From Cognatishimia sp. MH4019 (GTDB lineage Bacteria; Pseudomonadota; Alphaproteobacteria; Rhodobacterales; Rhodobacteraceae): a stretch of DNA of 64,000 nt. The position numbers and the translations under genes were made by a program. The stretch's first letter is position 1, and every line of letters begins with the position of its first letter. This document shows positions 56,180-64,000 of the stretch, in pieces. The notes under the pieces are model-generated. The model had not been told where the DNA came from. It did not search any database and saw only the letters and a program-made list of their open reading frames with translations. The stretch lies in the NCBI RefSeq assembly GCF_020177595.1, contig NZ_JAHTBL010000002.1, forward strand, positions 434,001-498,000. Direction: 5' to 3'.

Positions 56180-57315
56180 CCCGCATCAACGCGGATTGGG
56201 TGCTAAGCCCTCCGGCTCGGAAGGTCATGACACTTCTGCGCGATGGCGGCCATCAAGCCTATTTCGTCGGTGGCTGTGTGCGTAATGCGTTGCTTGAGGC
56301 GCAAGTGACCGATCTGGATATCGCGACAGATGCTTTGCCGAACGCGGTTTTGGCGCTGTCCGACGCGTCCGGTTTGAAAGCCATTCCTACCGGCCTTGAG
56401 CACGGTACCGTTACCGTAATCGCAGATGGCGTCCCATTCGAAATTACGACATTCCGCAAGGACATCGACACGGATGGCCGCCACGCCACGGTCGCCTTTA
56501 CCGATGACCTGACACAGGATGCGCGGCGTCGCGATTTCACGATGAACGCGCTTTATGCAGATAGTGATGGTCGGGTCGTTGATCCGCTGAATGGACTACC
56601 TGATCTGCAAGCGGGCAAGCTGCGGTTCATAGATGATGCCGCCCAGCGCATCCGCGAGGATTATCTGCGCATCCTCCGGTTCTTCCGGTTTCACGCGTGG
56701 TATGCCGATCCTGCGGGCGGCTTTGATCCTGACGGTTTGAGCGCCTGTGCCGCTTTGGCTGACGGGCTAGCCGATATCTCGAAAGAGCGGATTGGGGCAG
56801 AGATGCTCAAGCTGCTGGCCGCCCCTGATCCGGGGCCAAGTCTTGGAGCGATGCAGCAAAGCGGTGTGCTGGCGCAGGTTCTTCCCGGCAGTGATCCGAA
56901 AGCGTCGTTTCTGGTGATCGCCACCCACCCAATTGACCCGATTCTGCGGCTGGCTGCGCTGGGCGGTGAGGCCCCTGCCGCGTATCTGCGCTTGTCCAAA
57001 AGCGATGCGCGTCGGGTTGAGGTGTTGCGCGATGCGGCGACCTCTACGCAGACGCCCGGCGCATTGGGCTACCGGCTTGGCGCGGTGGATGCCGTCGGCG
57101 CGCTGCATTTGCGCGCCGCGTTTTTCGAGCAACCGGTCAATCCGGATGACTGCGCCAAAGCAGAAAAAAGCGCGACGCGATCTTTCCCAATCAAAGCCGC
57201 TGATCTGATGCCTGCCTATCAGGGCGCTGCGCTGGGCAAACGTTTGAAAGAGATGGAGGAGGCGTGGATCGCCTCTGACTTCACGCTCAGCAAATCAGAC
57301 CTCATGCGTCTCTAA
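56176..57315 (+). CDS. CCA tRNA nucleotidyltransferase / poly(A) polymerase family
   Basis: A 379-residue class II nucleotidyltransferase. Motif A is AYFVGGCVRNALLEAQVTDLDIATDA (metal Asp pair in DLDIA), then FRKDIDTDGRHA, RRDFTMNALY and IREDYLRILRFFRFHA. It adds or repairs the 3' CCA of tRNAs; a separate poly(A) role cannot be excluded by sequence alone. No HD domain is visible. It starts in the preceding stop (ATGA). Confidence 0.92.
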   Translation: MTRINADWVLSPPARKVMTLLRDGGHQAYFVGGCVRNALLEAQVTDLDIATDALPNAVLALSDASGLKAIPTGLEHGTVTVIADGVPFEITTFRKDIDTDGRHATVAFTDDLTQDARRRDFTMNALYADSDGRVVDPLNGLPDLQAGKLRFIDDAAQRIREDYLRILRFFRFHAWYADPAGGFDPDGLSACAALADGLADISKERIGAEMLKLLAAPDPGPSLGAMQQSGVLAQVLPGSDPKASFLVIATHPIDPILRLAALGGEAPAAYLRLSKSDARRVEVLRDAATSTQTPGALGYRLGAVDAVGALHLRAAFFEQPVNPDDCAKAEKSATRSFPIKAADLMPAYQGAALGKRLKEMEEAWIASDFTLSKSDLMRL

Positions 57316-57333
57316 CTTACCGCAAGAAGCCAA

Positions 57334-57921
57334 ATGACCTTTGATCCCCTTCTTCTTTTTGTCTTCTTTGGCCTCTTTTCGCCGGGCCCCAACGTAATCC
57401 TTATCACAGCGTCGGCGGCACGGTTTGGCTTTCAGCGCACCCTGCCCCATGTGCTGGGCGTTGCTTTCGGGGTTGGTGTCACATCAGGGCTGACCGGGTA
57501 TGGTGTCGGCGCTTTGCTGCTTGCCCAACCGGCGCTGACCATTGCGCTGAAAACGCTCGCCAGCCTGTGGATTCTCTATATGGCGTGGAAGCTGTGGAAT
57601 GCCCGCGCGGCGCAGGCGGACCCCACTCAGGATAAGCCGTTTACCTTTATCGAGGCGGTATTTTTCCAATGGGTGAATCCCAAGGTTTGGGCTGTTGCCC
57701 TTAGTGCTATGGCCTATGTCACAACCGCTGAACCCTTGGTTGCTGCCGCCCGCCTTGCCAGCGTATTTTCGGGCATCAACCTGTTCGTCTGCCTTTTCTG
57801 GAGCACGACCGGCGCGTTGCTTGCCTACCTTCTGACAAACCCAACCGCTTGGCGCCTCTTCATGCGCGTTATGGCGCTCTTACTGGCCGCTTTCGCACCG
57901 TTGGTTTTCTTGTCGCCATAA
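57334..57921 (+). CDS. LysE family amino acid exporter
   Basis: A 195-residue membrane protein with about six segments, beginning FDPLLLFVFFGLFSPGPNVIL, whose SPGPN motif is the family hallmark, followed by GVAFGVGVTSGLTGYGVG. It exports an amino acid or similar small molecule; the substrate is unknown. It lies 18 bases after cca, possibly in the same transcript. A 41-base gap follows before the ABC pair. Confidence 0.9.
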   Translation: MTFDPLLLFVFFGLFSPGPNVILITASAARFGFQRTLPHVLGVAFGVGVTSGLTGYGVGALLLAQPALTIALKTLASLWILYMAWKLWNARAAQADPTQDKPFTFIEAVFFQWVNPKVWAVALSAMAYVTTAEPLVAAARLASVFSGINLFVCLFWSTTGALLAYLLTNPTAWRLFMRVMALLLAAFAPLVFLSP

Positions 57922-57962
57922 TAGGTCTATATGATGGGAGTAACCGAATAGGCCGCTCCCCC

Positions 57963-59804
57963 GTGCTTCGTTTTTTTGAACAGCTTGTCGATCCTTATAC
58001 CCCGTATGAGGAGACCAACACGCCGCCCACGCGGCTGTGGCCGTTCCTGCGCGACTACTGCAAACCCTTCAAAAAAGTATTCGTTTGCGCGGGCCTGATG
58101 TCGGTCGTTGTGGCCGCTGTCGAGGTCGCGCTGATCTTCTATATGGGGCGTATCGTTGATCTTCTGGGACAGACGACGCCCGCCGACTTCTGGTCGGAAT
58201 ATGGGCTTGAGCTGATCCTAATTGCCATCGCCATTCTGGTCCTGCGGCCTGCCCTGCAAGCGCTGGATGTGCTTTTGCTGAACAATGCGATTTTGCCGAA
58301 TTTCGGCACTTTGGTCCGGTGGCGCGCCCATCGCCATGTGCTGCGCCAATCGGTCGGCTGGTTTGAGAATGACTTTGCCGGGCGCATCGCGAACCGCATC
58401 ATGCAAACGCCCCCTGCTGCGGGCGAAGCGATCTTCCAGATTTTCGACGCGATCTCTTTTGCGCTGGCGTATTTCATAGGCGCTGCGATCCTGTTGATGA
58501 ACGCCGATCCGCGTTTGGCAGTGCCTTTGGTGATCTGGTTCGGCCTTTACGCGCTGTTGGTGCGTTGGACCATCAGCCGGATCGAGTCAGCGTCCAAAGC
58601 CGCATCCGAGGCACGGTCAGAAGTGACTGGCCGCGTTGTCGACAGCTACACCAACATCCACGCCGTCAAGATGTTTGCGCATCATGATCGCGAGATCGAC
58701 TATGCCTATGAAGCGATTGAGCAGACCCGCACCACCTTCCAGAAAGAGATGCGGATTTACACGATCATGGACATCTCGCTGGTCACGCTCAACGGTCTGC
58801 TGATCGTGGGGGTGGTCGGTTGGGCCATCGCGCTTTGGACGCTGGGCAATGCGTCTGTCGGGGTGATCGCGGCGGCCACAGCGCTGACGCTGCGGCTGAA
58901 CGCCATGACTGGTTGGATCATGTGGGCGCTGTCCTCGTTCTTCCGTAACCTCGGCATTGTCGCCGAAGGGATGGAGACGATTGCCCAACCGATCACGCTT
59001 GTCGACGCGCCTGCGGCAAGGCCGTTGGAGTTCAAGAAAGGTCAGATCGAGCTGGTCGATCTGTCCCATCATTATGGTCGTGGCGAAGGTGGGCTGGACC
59101 GCCTGACGCTGACGATTAAGCCGGGCGAAAAAATCGGGTTGATCGGGCGCTCCGGTGCTGGAAAATCGACCCTGATCAAACTGCTTTTGCGGTTTTATGA
59201 CCCCGATAGCGGGCGCGTTCTGATCGACGGTCAGGACATTGCGACCGTGCAACAGGACAGCTTGCGGACGGTCATCGGCACTGTTCAGCAGGAAAGTGCG
59301 CTGCTGCATCGGTCGGTGCGCGACAATATCTTGTACGGGCGTCCCGATGCGACCGAAGACGAGATGCTGAAAGCGGCGCGGCAGGCGGAAGCGCATGAGT
59401 TCATTCTTGATCTGGAAGATCAGAAAGGCCGCAAAGGCTATGACGCCCATGTCGGGGAACGCGGTGTGAAGCTTTCCGGGGGGCAACGCCAGCGGATCAC
59501 ACTGGCCCGCGCCATTCTGAAAGACGCGCCGATCCTTTTGCTGGATGAGGCAACGAGCGCGCTGGATAGCGAGGTCGAGGCGGAAATTCAGAAGACGCTT
59601 TATGGTATGATGGAAGGCAAAACCGTCATCGCCATCGCGCACCGTTTGTCGACGATTTCCCAGATGGACCGCATTCTGGTGCTGGATGACGGCAAAATCG
59701 TTGAAGAAGGCGATCACGAAACGCTTCTGGCCAAGCGGGGGCTTTATGACGCGTTCTGGCAGCGGCAATCGGGCGGCTTCATAAACACGCAGGCCGCTGA
59801 ATGA
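57963..59804 (+). CDS. ABC half-transporter, exporter type (first of a pair)
   Basis: A 613-residue half-transporter: about six membrane segments in residues 35-330 and a C-terminal ATPase. Walker A is GRSGAGKSTLIKLLL, Q-loop GTVQQES, signature LSGGQRQRITLARAIL, Walker B ILLLDEATSALDSE, H-loop AHRLSTI. The start is GTG. The next gene is a paralogue, overlapping by four bases, and both end in QSGGFI plus a short tail, so the two most likely form a heterodimer. Substrate unknown; lipid or peptide-like cargo is usual for the family. Confidence 0.92.
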   Translation: MLRFFEQLVDPYTPYEETNTPPTRLWPFLRDYCKPFKKVFVCAGLMSVVVAAVEVALIFYMGRIVDLLGQTTPADFWSEYGLELILIAIAILVLRPALQALDVLLLNNAILPNFGTLVRWRAHRHVLRQSVGWFENDFAGRIANRIMQTPPAAGEAIFQIFDAISFALAYFIGAAILLMNADPRLAVPLVIWFGLYALLVRWTISRIESASKAASEARSEVTGRVVDSYTNIHAVKMFAHHDREIDYAYEAIEQTRTTFQKEMRIYTIMDISLVTLNGLLIVGVVGWAIALWTLGNASVGVIAAATALTLRLNAMTGWIMWALSSFFRNLGIVAEGMETIAQPITLVDAPAARPLEFKKGQIELVDLSHHYGRGEGGLDRLTLTIKPGEKIGLIGRSGAGKSTLIKLLLRFYDPDSGRVLIDGQDIATVQQDSLRTVIGTVQQESALLHRSVRDNILYGRPDATEDEMLKAARQAEAHEFILDLEDQKGRKGYDAHVGERGVKLSGGQRQRITLARAILKDAPILLLDEATSALDSEVEAEIQKTLYGMMEGKTVIAIAHRLSTISQMDRILVLDDGKIVEEGDHETLLAKRGLYDAFWQRQSGGFINTQAAE

Positions 59805-61633
59805 AAATCTACGATTGGATTGATGCCTTTCAGCCATCCGAAGGGCCGCCGCCGCGCACGCTTTTGCGCTTTTTCCGGTGGGGCCTTTCCGGGGCTTGGC
59901 CTGTGATGGGGCTGGCCGCGGTTGTCTCTTCCGTGACCGGGGTGCTGGAGGTTGTCAGCGCGCTTTTCCTCGGTTGGGTGGTGGATGCGGCGCTTAGTGC
60001 GCAGCCGGAAACGGTCTTTGCAGACAACCGCAGCCTTCTTCTTTGGGCGCTTTTCTTCTTCCTGTTTCTGCGTCCGCTCTGGGCTGGGGTGGGCGCTTTG
60101 ATGAGCAATGTTGTCGTCGCTTCCAATCTGGTTCCGCTGGTGAACTCCCGCCTGCATCGTTGGACGCTCGGTCAATCGGTCGGGTTTTTCGACAATGATT
60201 TCGCGGGGCGCATCGCACAAAAGCAGATGCAATGCGCGCGGGCAATGTCGGACGTGGCCGTCGAATGTATCAACGTCATGGCCTTCGCACTGGCCTCGCT
60301 CATCGGGTCGGCGGTTTTGTTGACGTCCGTCAACTCCACCGTGTCGCTGATCCTAGTTGTCTGGTTGGTCTTCTATATCGGTCTGATTGCTTGGTTCATG
60401 CCGCGCATCCGGGTGCTGTCGGCAGCGCGTGCCGGTGCGCGGGCGGTCGTGACAGGCCAGATCGTGGATACGGTCACGAATATCAAAACGGTGAAACTCT
60501 TTGCCCATGACGATCACGAAGACCAAGCCGCGCTGGGCGCGATGGCGAACTTCCGCGACAAATCCATCGCTCAGGGTATCTTCTCGGCCAAGTTCCGGCT
60601 GTCGCTAATTGCCCTGGCCGGGACGTTGCCCGTGCTGCTGGTCGGCACCTCGCTGCATTTCTGGTCTATCGGGCAGGCAAGCGCAGGGGACATCGCGGCG
60701 GCGGGTGCCATCTCAATCCGGCTGGCGCAGATGACCGGGTGGGTTAGTTTCACGCTGCTGGGCATTTACGCAAATATTGGCGAGGTTGAGGATGGGATGC
60801 GCACGCTTACACCGCCCCATGAGCTGACCGACCCGGACGCGCCTGCCGTGCTGGAAGATGCCGAAGGCGCCATCGAATTTCGCGATGTGGATTTTGCCTA
60901 TGGGGGCGATGCAGGCGGGCTTTCTGGTGTTTCCCTCAAGATTGCACCGGGAGAGAAGTTGGGGATTGTTGGTGCCTCTGGCGCCGGGAAATCGACCTTG
61001 GTGGCACTGCTTTTGCGGCTCTATGACACCGAAAAAGGCGCTGTTCTGCTGGATGGCCATGATGTGCGGTCGCTGTCACAGCATGATCTGCGCCACAATA
61101 TTGGGATGGTCACGCAAGAGACGGCGATGTTCAACCGCTCGGCCCGCGACAACATTCTTTACGGTCGTCCCGATGCGGATATGGAGGAGGTCGTTTCAGC
61201 CGCAAAGCGCGCCGAAGCGCATGGCTTTATTGAAACGCTGAAGGATCATCTGGGGCGTCCCGGCTATGACGCGCATCTGGGCGAGCGCGGTGTGAAGTTG
61301 TCAGGCGGGCAACGTCAGCGGATTGCCCTCGCCCGCGCTATCCTCAAAGACGCGCCTGTTCTGGTGCTGGACGAGGCGACAAGCGCGCTCGATAGCGAGG
61401 TCGAGGCCGCGATTCAGGCCGCCTTGGAGCGGGTGATGGAAGGCAAGACCGTACTGGCCATCGCGCACCGTCTCTCCACGCTCAGCCAGATGGACCGCAT
61501 TATTGTGCTGGATCAGGGCCGCATTGTCGAAGAAGGCACACATGAGACGCTGCTCGCGCAAGAAGGGCTTTACGCGCGCTATTGGGAGCGGCAATCAGGG
61601 GGCTTCATCACGGCGAAAGAGGCAGCAGAATGA
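59801..61633 (+). CDS. ABC half-transporter, exporter type (second of a pair)
   Basis: A 610-residue paralogue of the preceding gene, with the same layout: segments in residues 25-320, Walker A GASGAGKSTLVALLL, signature LSGGQRQRIALARAIL, Walker B VLVLDEATSALDSE, H-loop AHRLSTL. Both copies keep all catalytic residues, including the Glu after Walker B, so neither ATPase site looks degenerate. It starts in the stop of the first and overlaps the methyltransferase start by four bases. Confidence 0.92.
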   Translation: MKIYDWIDAFQPSEGPPPRTLLRFFRWGLSGAWPVMGLAAVVSSVTGVLEVVSALFLGWVVDAALSAQPETVFADNRSLLLWALFFFLFLRPLWAGVGALMSNVVVASNLVPLVNSRLHRWTLGQSVGFFDNDFAGRIAQKQMQCARAMSDVAVECINVMAFALASLIGSAVLLTSVNSTVSLILVVWLVFYIGLIAWFMPRIRVLSAARAGARAVVTGQIVDTVTNIKTVKLFAHDDHEDQAALGAMANFRDKSIAQGIFSAKFRLSLIALAGTLPVLLVGTSLHFWSIGQASAGDIAAAGAISIRLAQMTGWVSFTLLGIYANIGEVEDGMRTLTPPHELTDPDAPAVLEDAEGAIEFRDVDFAYGGDAGGLSGVSLKIAPGEKLGIVGASGAGKSTLVALLLRLYDTEKGAVLLDGHDVRSLSQHDLRHNIGMVTQETAMFNRSARDNILYGRPDADMEEVVSAAKRAEAHGFIETLKDHLGRPGYDAHLGERGVKLSGGQRQRIALARAILKDAPVLVLDEATSALDSEVEAAIQAALERVMEGKTVLAIAHRLSTLSQMDRIIVLDQGRIVEEGTHETLLAQEGLYARYWERQSGGFITAKEAAE

Positions 61634-62856
61634 CCCTTGAGATTGTGCGATTGGGCCATCTGGGCGACGGCATCGCGGATGGCCCGGTCTTTGTGCCGCG
61701 CACCTTGCCGGGTGAGGTCGTTGATGGCGTGGTGAAAGACGGCGTTTTGGGGGCACCCAAAATCGTCACCCCGTCCGAGCATCGCGTCAAAGCGCCCTGC
61801 CGCCACTACAACGCTTGCGGCGGCTGCGCCTTGCAGCATGCGGATGACGCCTTTGTCTCGGACTGGAAGGTCGGTGTTGTGCGGACGGCTTTGGCCGCAA
61901 AGAGTCTAGAGGCAGAGATACGGGGGATCGCAACCTCTCCACCCAATGCGCGGCGGCGGGCCAAGCTCTCCGGGCGGCGCACCAAGAAAGGCGCGATTGT
62001 GGGCTTTCATGCGCGCGGCTCTGATACGCTGACACCCGTGCCGGATTGCACTGTGCTGAGCCCACGGATTCTGGCGCTTTTGCCTGTGTTAGAGACGCTG
62101 ACGGTCCAGATCGCGTCGCGCAAGGGGGAGGTGTCTTATACCGTCACCGCAGCAGAGGCCGGGCTAGATCTGGCCGTCGATGGCGCGAAAGAAATGACCG
62201 ATGCGCTGCGCTTTGACATGGCGCGGTTCGCGCAAGAGGCGCAGTTGGCGCGGCTTAGCTGGCATGGCGAGCTACTGCTGACCCTTGCCGCGCCGACGCA
62301 ACAGTTTGGCGATGTAAGCATCACGCCGCCGCCGGGTGCATTCCTGCAAGCGACCAAACATGGCGAGGAAACTTTGCTGGCCGCCGTCGAAGAGGCCACG
62401 AAAGGCGCGAAGTCTATCCTTGATCTCTTTGCAGGCTGCGGGACATTCGCGCTACCCCTCGCCCGTCGTGCGCCGGTTCATGCCATTGAAGCTGTGCCTG
62501 ACATGATGGAAGCACTGGATGCGGGTTGGCGGATGTCCCAAGGGCTCAAGAAAGTGACGACTGAGACGCGTGATCTCTATCGCCGTCCCTTGGACGCCGA
62601 AGAGCTGGCTTCGTTTGATGCGGTCGTGATCGACCCACCGCGCGCCGGCGCTGAAGCCCAGTCAGAGCACTTAACCGGCTCTAAAGTGGCGCAAATTGCG
62701 TTTGTGTCGTGCAATCCGGTGACTTTTGCCCGTGATGCGAAAATACTCGTCGATGGCGGATATCGCCTGAATTGGGTCACAGTCGTCGATCAATTCCGCT
62801 GGTCCCCCCATGTGGAGCTTGCAGCCAGCTTCACCCGCACCGATATGAGCGTCTAA
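61630..62856 (+). CDS. Class I SAM-dependent RNA methyltransferase (TrmA/RlmD family)
   Basis: A 408-residue RNA uridine-C5 methyltransferase. An N-terminal TRAM-like stretch (residues 1-45) precedes the iron-sulfur cysteines CRHYNACGGCALQH. The catalytic half has the SAM motif LDLFAGCGTFALPLA, VIDPPRAG and the catalytic SCNPVTFARDA. Which rRNA or tRNA uridine is the target is not evident. The ATG at 61630 overlaps the ABC stop (ATGA). Confidence 0.93.
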   Translation: MTLEIVRLGHLGDGIADGPVFVPRTLPGEVVDGVVKDGVLGAPKIVTPSEHRVKAPCRHYNACGGCALQHADDAFVSDWKVGVVRTALAAKSLEAEIRGIATSPPNARRRAKLSGRRTKKGAIVGFHARGSDTLTPVPDCTVLSPRILALLPVLETLTVQIASRKGEVSYTVTAAEAGLDLAVDGAKEMTDALRFDMARFAQEAQLARLSWHGELLLTLAAPTQQFGDVSITPPPGAFLQATKHGEETLLAAVEEATKGAKSILDLFAGCGTFALPLARRAPVHAIEAVPDMMEALDAGWRMSQGLKKVTTETRDLYRRPLDAEELASFDAVVIDPPRAGAEAQSEHLTGSKVAQIAFVSCNPVTFARDAKILVDGGYRLNWVTVVDQFRWSPHVELAASFTRTDMSV

Positions 62857-62878
62857 GGAAAAACGAGGGACGTCCATA

Positions 62879-63643
62879 ATGCGCGCACAACTTGAAGCCT
62901 TTTTGGAACGTCCCGTCGTGCGCAACGGGATCATCGGCGTGATTCTGTTCAACGCGGTCCTGTTGGGGATGGAGACATCCAAGCCGCTGATGGCGTCATT
63001 CGGACCGCTGATTCTTGCGTTGGATAAACTCTGCCTTGGCATTTTCGTGGTCGAGCTGGTCCTGAAGCTGATCGCCTATGGCGGGCGTTTCTTCAGGTCA
63101 GGCTGGAACCTTTTCGATTTCGCGATTGTCGCGGTATCATTGGTGCCTGCCACGCAAGGCTTCTCGGTCCTGCGGGCACTCCGCATCTTGCGGGTGTTGC
63201 GGGTTATCTCGGCAGCGCCACGCTTGCGCCGGGTGGTCGAAGGGTTTGTGACCGCCCTGCCCGGCATGGGGTCGGTCTTTTTGTTGATGGGCATCATCTT
63301 TTACATCGGCGCCGTTATGGCGACCAAGCTGTTTGGAAACCAATTCCCCGAATGGTTCGGCAGCTTGGGGGCGTCGGCTTATTCGCTGTTCCAAATCATG
63401 ACGCTGGAAAGCTGGTCGATGGGCATCGTGCGCCCGGTGATGGAGGTCTACCCCCACGCCTGGTTGTTCTTTGTGCCATTCATCATGGTGACGACCTTCG
63501 CTGTGGTGAACTTGCTGGTCGGTTTGATTGTGAACTCGATGCAGGATGCCCACGCGGTTGAGGAAAACGAGCGCACGGATGCCTATCGTGACAAGGTCCT
63601 GGCGCGGCTTGAAGCGATCGAAAAGCGGTTGGATAAATCCTAG
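62879..63643 (+). CDS. Bacterial voltage-gated sodium channel (NaChBac/NavAb family)
   Basis: A 254-residue single-repeat six-segment channel that assembles as a tetramer. S4 has four arginines at three-residue spacing (R99, R102, R105, R108). The pore has the selectivity filter TLESWSM (175-181), identical to NavAb-type filters and sodium-selective. S6 is around FIMVTTFAVVNLLVGLIVNSM, and residues 225-253 form a C-terminal coiled coil. In marine bacteria such channels help pH and sodium homeostasis and motility. It follows the methyltransferase by 22 bases. Confidence 0.95.
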   Translation: MRAQLEAFLERPVVRNGIIGVILFNAVLLGMETSKPLMASFGPLILALDKLCLGIFVVELVLKLIAYGGRFFRSGWNLFDFAIVAVSLVPATQGFSVLRALRILRVLRVISAAPRLRRVVEGFVTALPGMGSVFLLMGIIFYIGAVMATKLFGNQFPEWFGSLGASAYSLFQIMTLESWSMGIVRPVMEVYPHAWLFFVPFIMVTTFAVVNLLVGLIVNSMQDAHAVEENERTDAYRDKVLARLEAIEKRLDKS

Positions 63644-63652
63644 TCCCGCGCC

Positions 63653-63682
63653 TTGTTTTGCTGTATGCGAAAGGCAAAACAA
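63653..63682. repeat. Inverted repeat between the channel and L,D-transpeptidase genes
   Basis: TTGTTTTGC (63653-63661) and GCAAAACAA (63674-63682) are perfect 9-base arms with a 12-base loop. The stem is AT-rich and no T run follows on either side, so it is a poor terminator; it could be an operator or only chance. Confidence 0.4.
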
Positions 63683-63706
63683 AGAACATATGGGCACGGG
63701 CAGATA

Positions 63707-64000
63707 ATGCGCTTTTTGAAACTCATCCTTGTGATGACGGTGTTGGTCATGCTTGCCGCGTGCGCACCTTCTAAGTTCAAGACCTACAACGGTCCTGAAG
63801 TGACGCGGATCTTCGTTTATAAAGAACGGCGTGAGATGTTCCTCATGCATAATGATACGATTCTGAAGAAGTATAATTTCGATCTTGGTTTTGCGCCGGA
63901 AGGTGACAAGAAGATCGAAGGCGACGGCAAGACGCCCGAGGGCAACTACACGATTGATCGCCGCAATCCCAACAGCCGGTTCCACCTGTCAATCGGGATC
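63707..64000 (+). CDS. L,D-transpeptidase family lipoprotein, N-terminal part (cut by window edge)
   Basis: The first 98 residues only. A lipoprotein signal (KLILVMTVLVMLAAC) has the lipobox LAAC with Cys at residue 19. The region after residue 30 matches the YkuD/ErfK fold: RIFVYKERREMFLMHND, then GDGKTPEGNYTIDRRNPNS. The catalytic HxxG-CxxG part lies beyond the window, so activity cannot be confirmed. It would cross-link or attach proteins to peptidoglycan. It starts at an ATG 63 bases after the channel stop. Confidence 0.8.
   Translation, partial: MRFLKLILVMTVLVMLAACAPSKFKTYNGPEVTRIFVYKERREMFLMHNDTILKKYNFDLGFAPEGDKKIEGDGKTPEGNYTIDRRNPNSRFHLSIGI

Noticed and set aside
1-64000. Mobile elements, tRNA genes, CRISPR arrays
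   Set aside because: I saw no transposase, integrase, cloverleaf-like tRNA sequence or regularly spaced repeats; gene content is core throughout.

Overview
The window reads as a chromosomal core segment of an alphaproteobacterium of the Rhodobacteraceae (Roseobacter/Rhodobacter group). The basis is family-level protein resemblance (RegB/SenC/RegA redox regulators, AddAB, HslVU, a TLESWSM-filter sodium channel) and the gene order maf-aroE-coaE-dnaQ-secB on one side and hemJ-rho-mnmE-mnmG-rsmG-parA-parB on the other. That order is the classical neighbourhood of the alphaproteobacterial chromosome origin. I found 64 protein genes, two of them cut by the window edges. There are no tRNA or rRNA genes, no insertion sequences, no CRISPR and no prophage. 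Coding density is very high; the only gene-free stretch above 300 bases (30447-30806) looks like oriC.

Layout. 1-3.2 kb: hemD (partial), then tsaD-gpsA-YciI-EVE. 3.5-6.4 kb: a leftward group with a DUF2853 protein, an extensin-like peptidase fold, ahcY and a small secreted protein. 6.6-12.3 kb: adhP, an HD hydrolase, the redox system regA-senC divergent from regB, and a membrane PAS protein with a full CtrA-type site upstream. 12.3-20.8 kb: a tightly overlapping operon tsaE-amgK-murU-addB-addA (tRNA modification, cell-wall sugar salvage, double-strand break repair). 20.8-27.8 kb: trxA, hslV-hslU, an MFS carrier, then smr/mltA/Tim44-like leftward, and fxsA, secB rightward. 27.8-30.4 kb: dnaQ, coaE, aroE, maf leftward, up to the origin. 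30.4-38.2 kb: origin, then hemJ, rho, mnmE, mnmG, rsmG, parA, parB rightward, with two perfect parS sites built into the start of mnmG and into rsmG. 38.2-45 kb: hemW-rdgB-rph leftward, hrcA-grpE rightward, mutS leftward. 45-57.9 kb: maeB, a PfkB kinase, msrA, a sulfotransferase-like protein, argG, ilvA, an Hpt protein divergent from a receiver-PP2C phosphatase, two Nudix hydrolases, hslO, a CCA/poly(A) polymerase-family enzyme and a LysE exporter. 58-64 kb: a tandem ABC half-transporter pair, an RNA methyltransferase, a bacterial voltage-gated sodium channel and a partial L,D-transpeptidase lipoprotein.

How it fits together. Genes next to the origin point away from it on both sides, as expected for leading-strand coding. 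ParA, ParB and their parS sites lie 3-8 kb from the origin, so initiation and segregation elements are packed together. Redox control (RegBA/SenC), cell-cycle control (CtrA-type site before the PAS gene, a weaker one before the receiver-phosphatase gene) and quality control (HslVU, Hsp33, HrcA/GrpE, MsrA) recur. A striking structural trait is that nine of ten convergent gene junctions have overlapping or abutting stop codons, leaving no room for a separate terminator. I saw no clear undescribed multi-gene system. The best leads are the parS-in-start-codon arrangement, the CtrA-type sites, the hairpin covering the HD gene's ribosome binding site, and the Hpt/receiver-PP2C pair.
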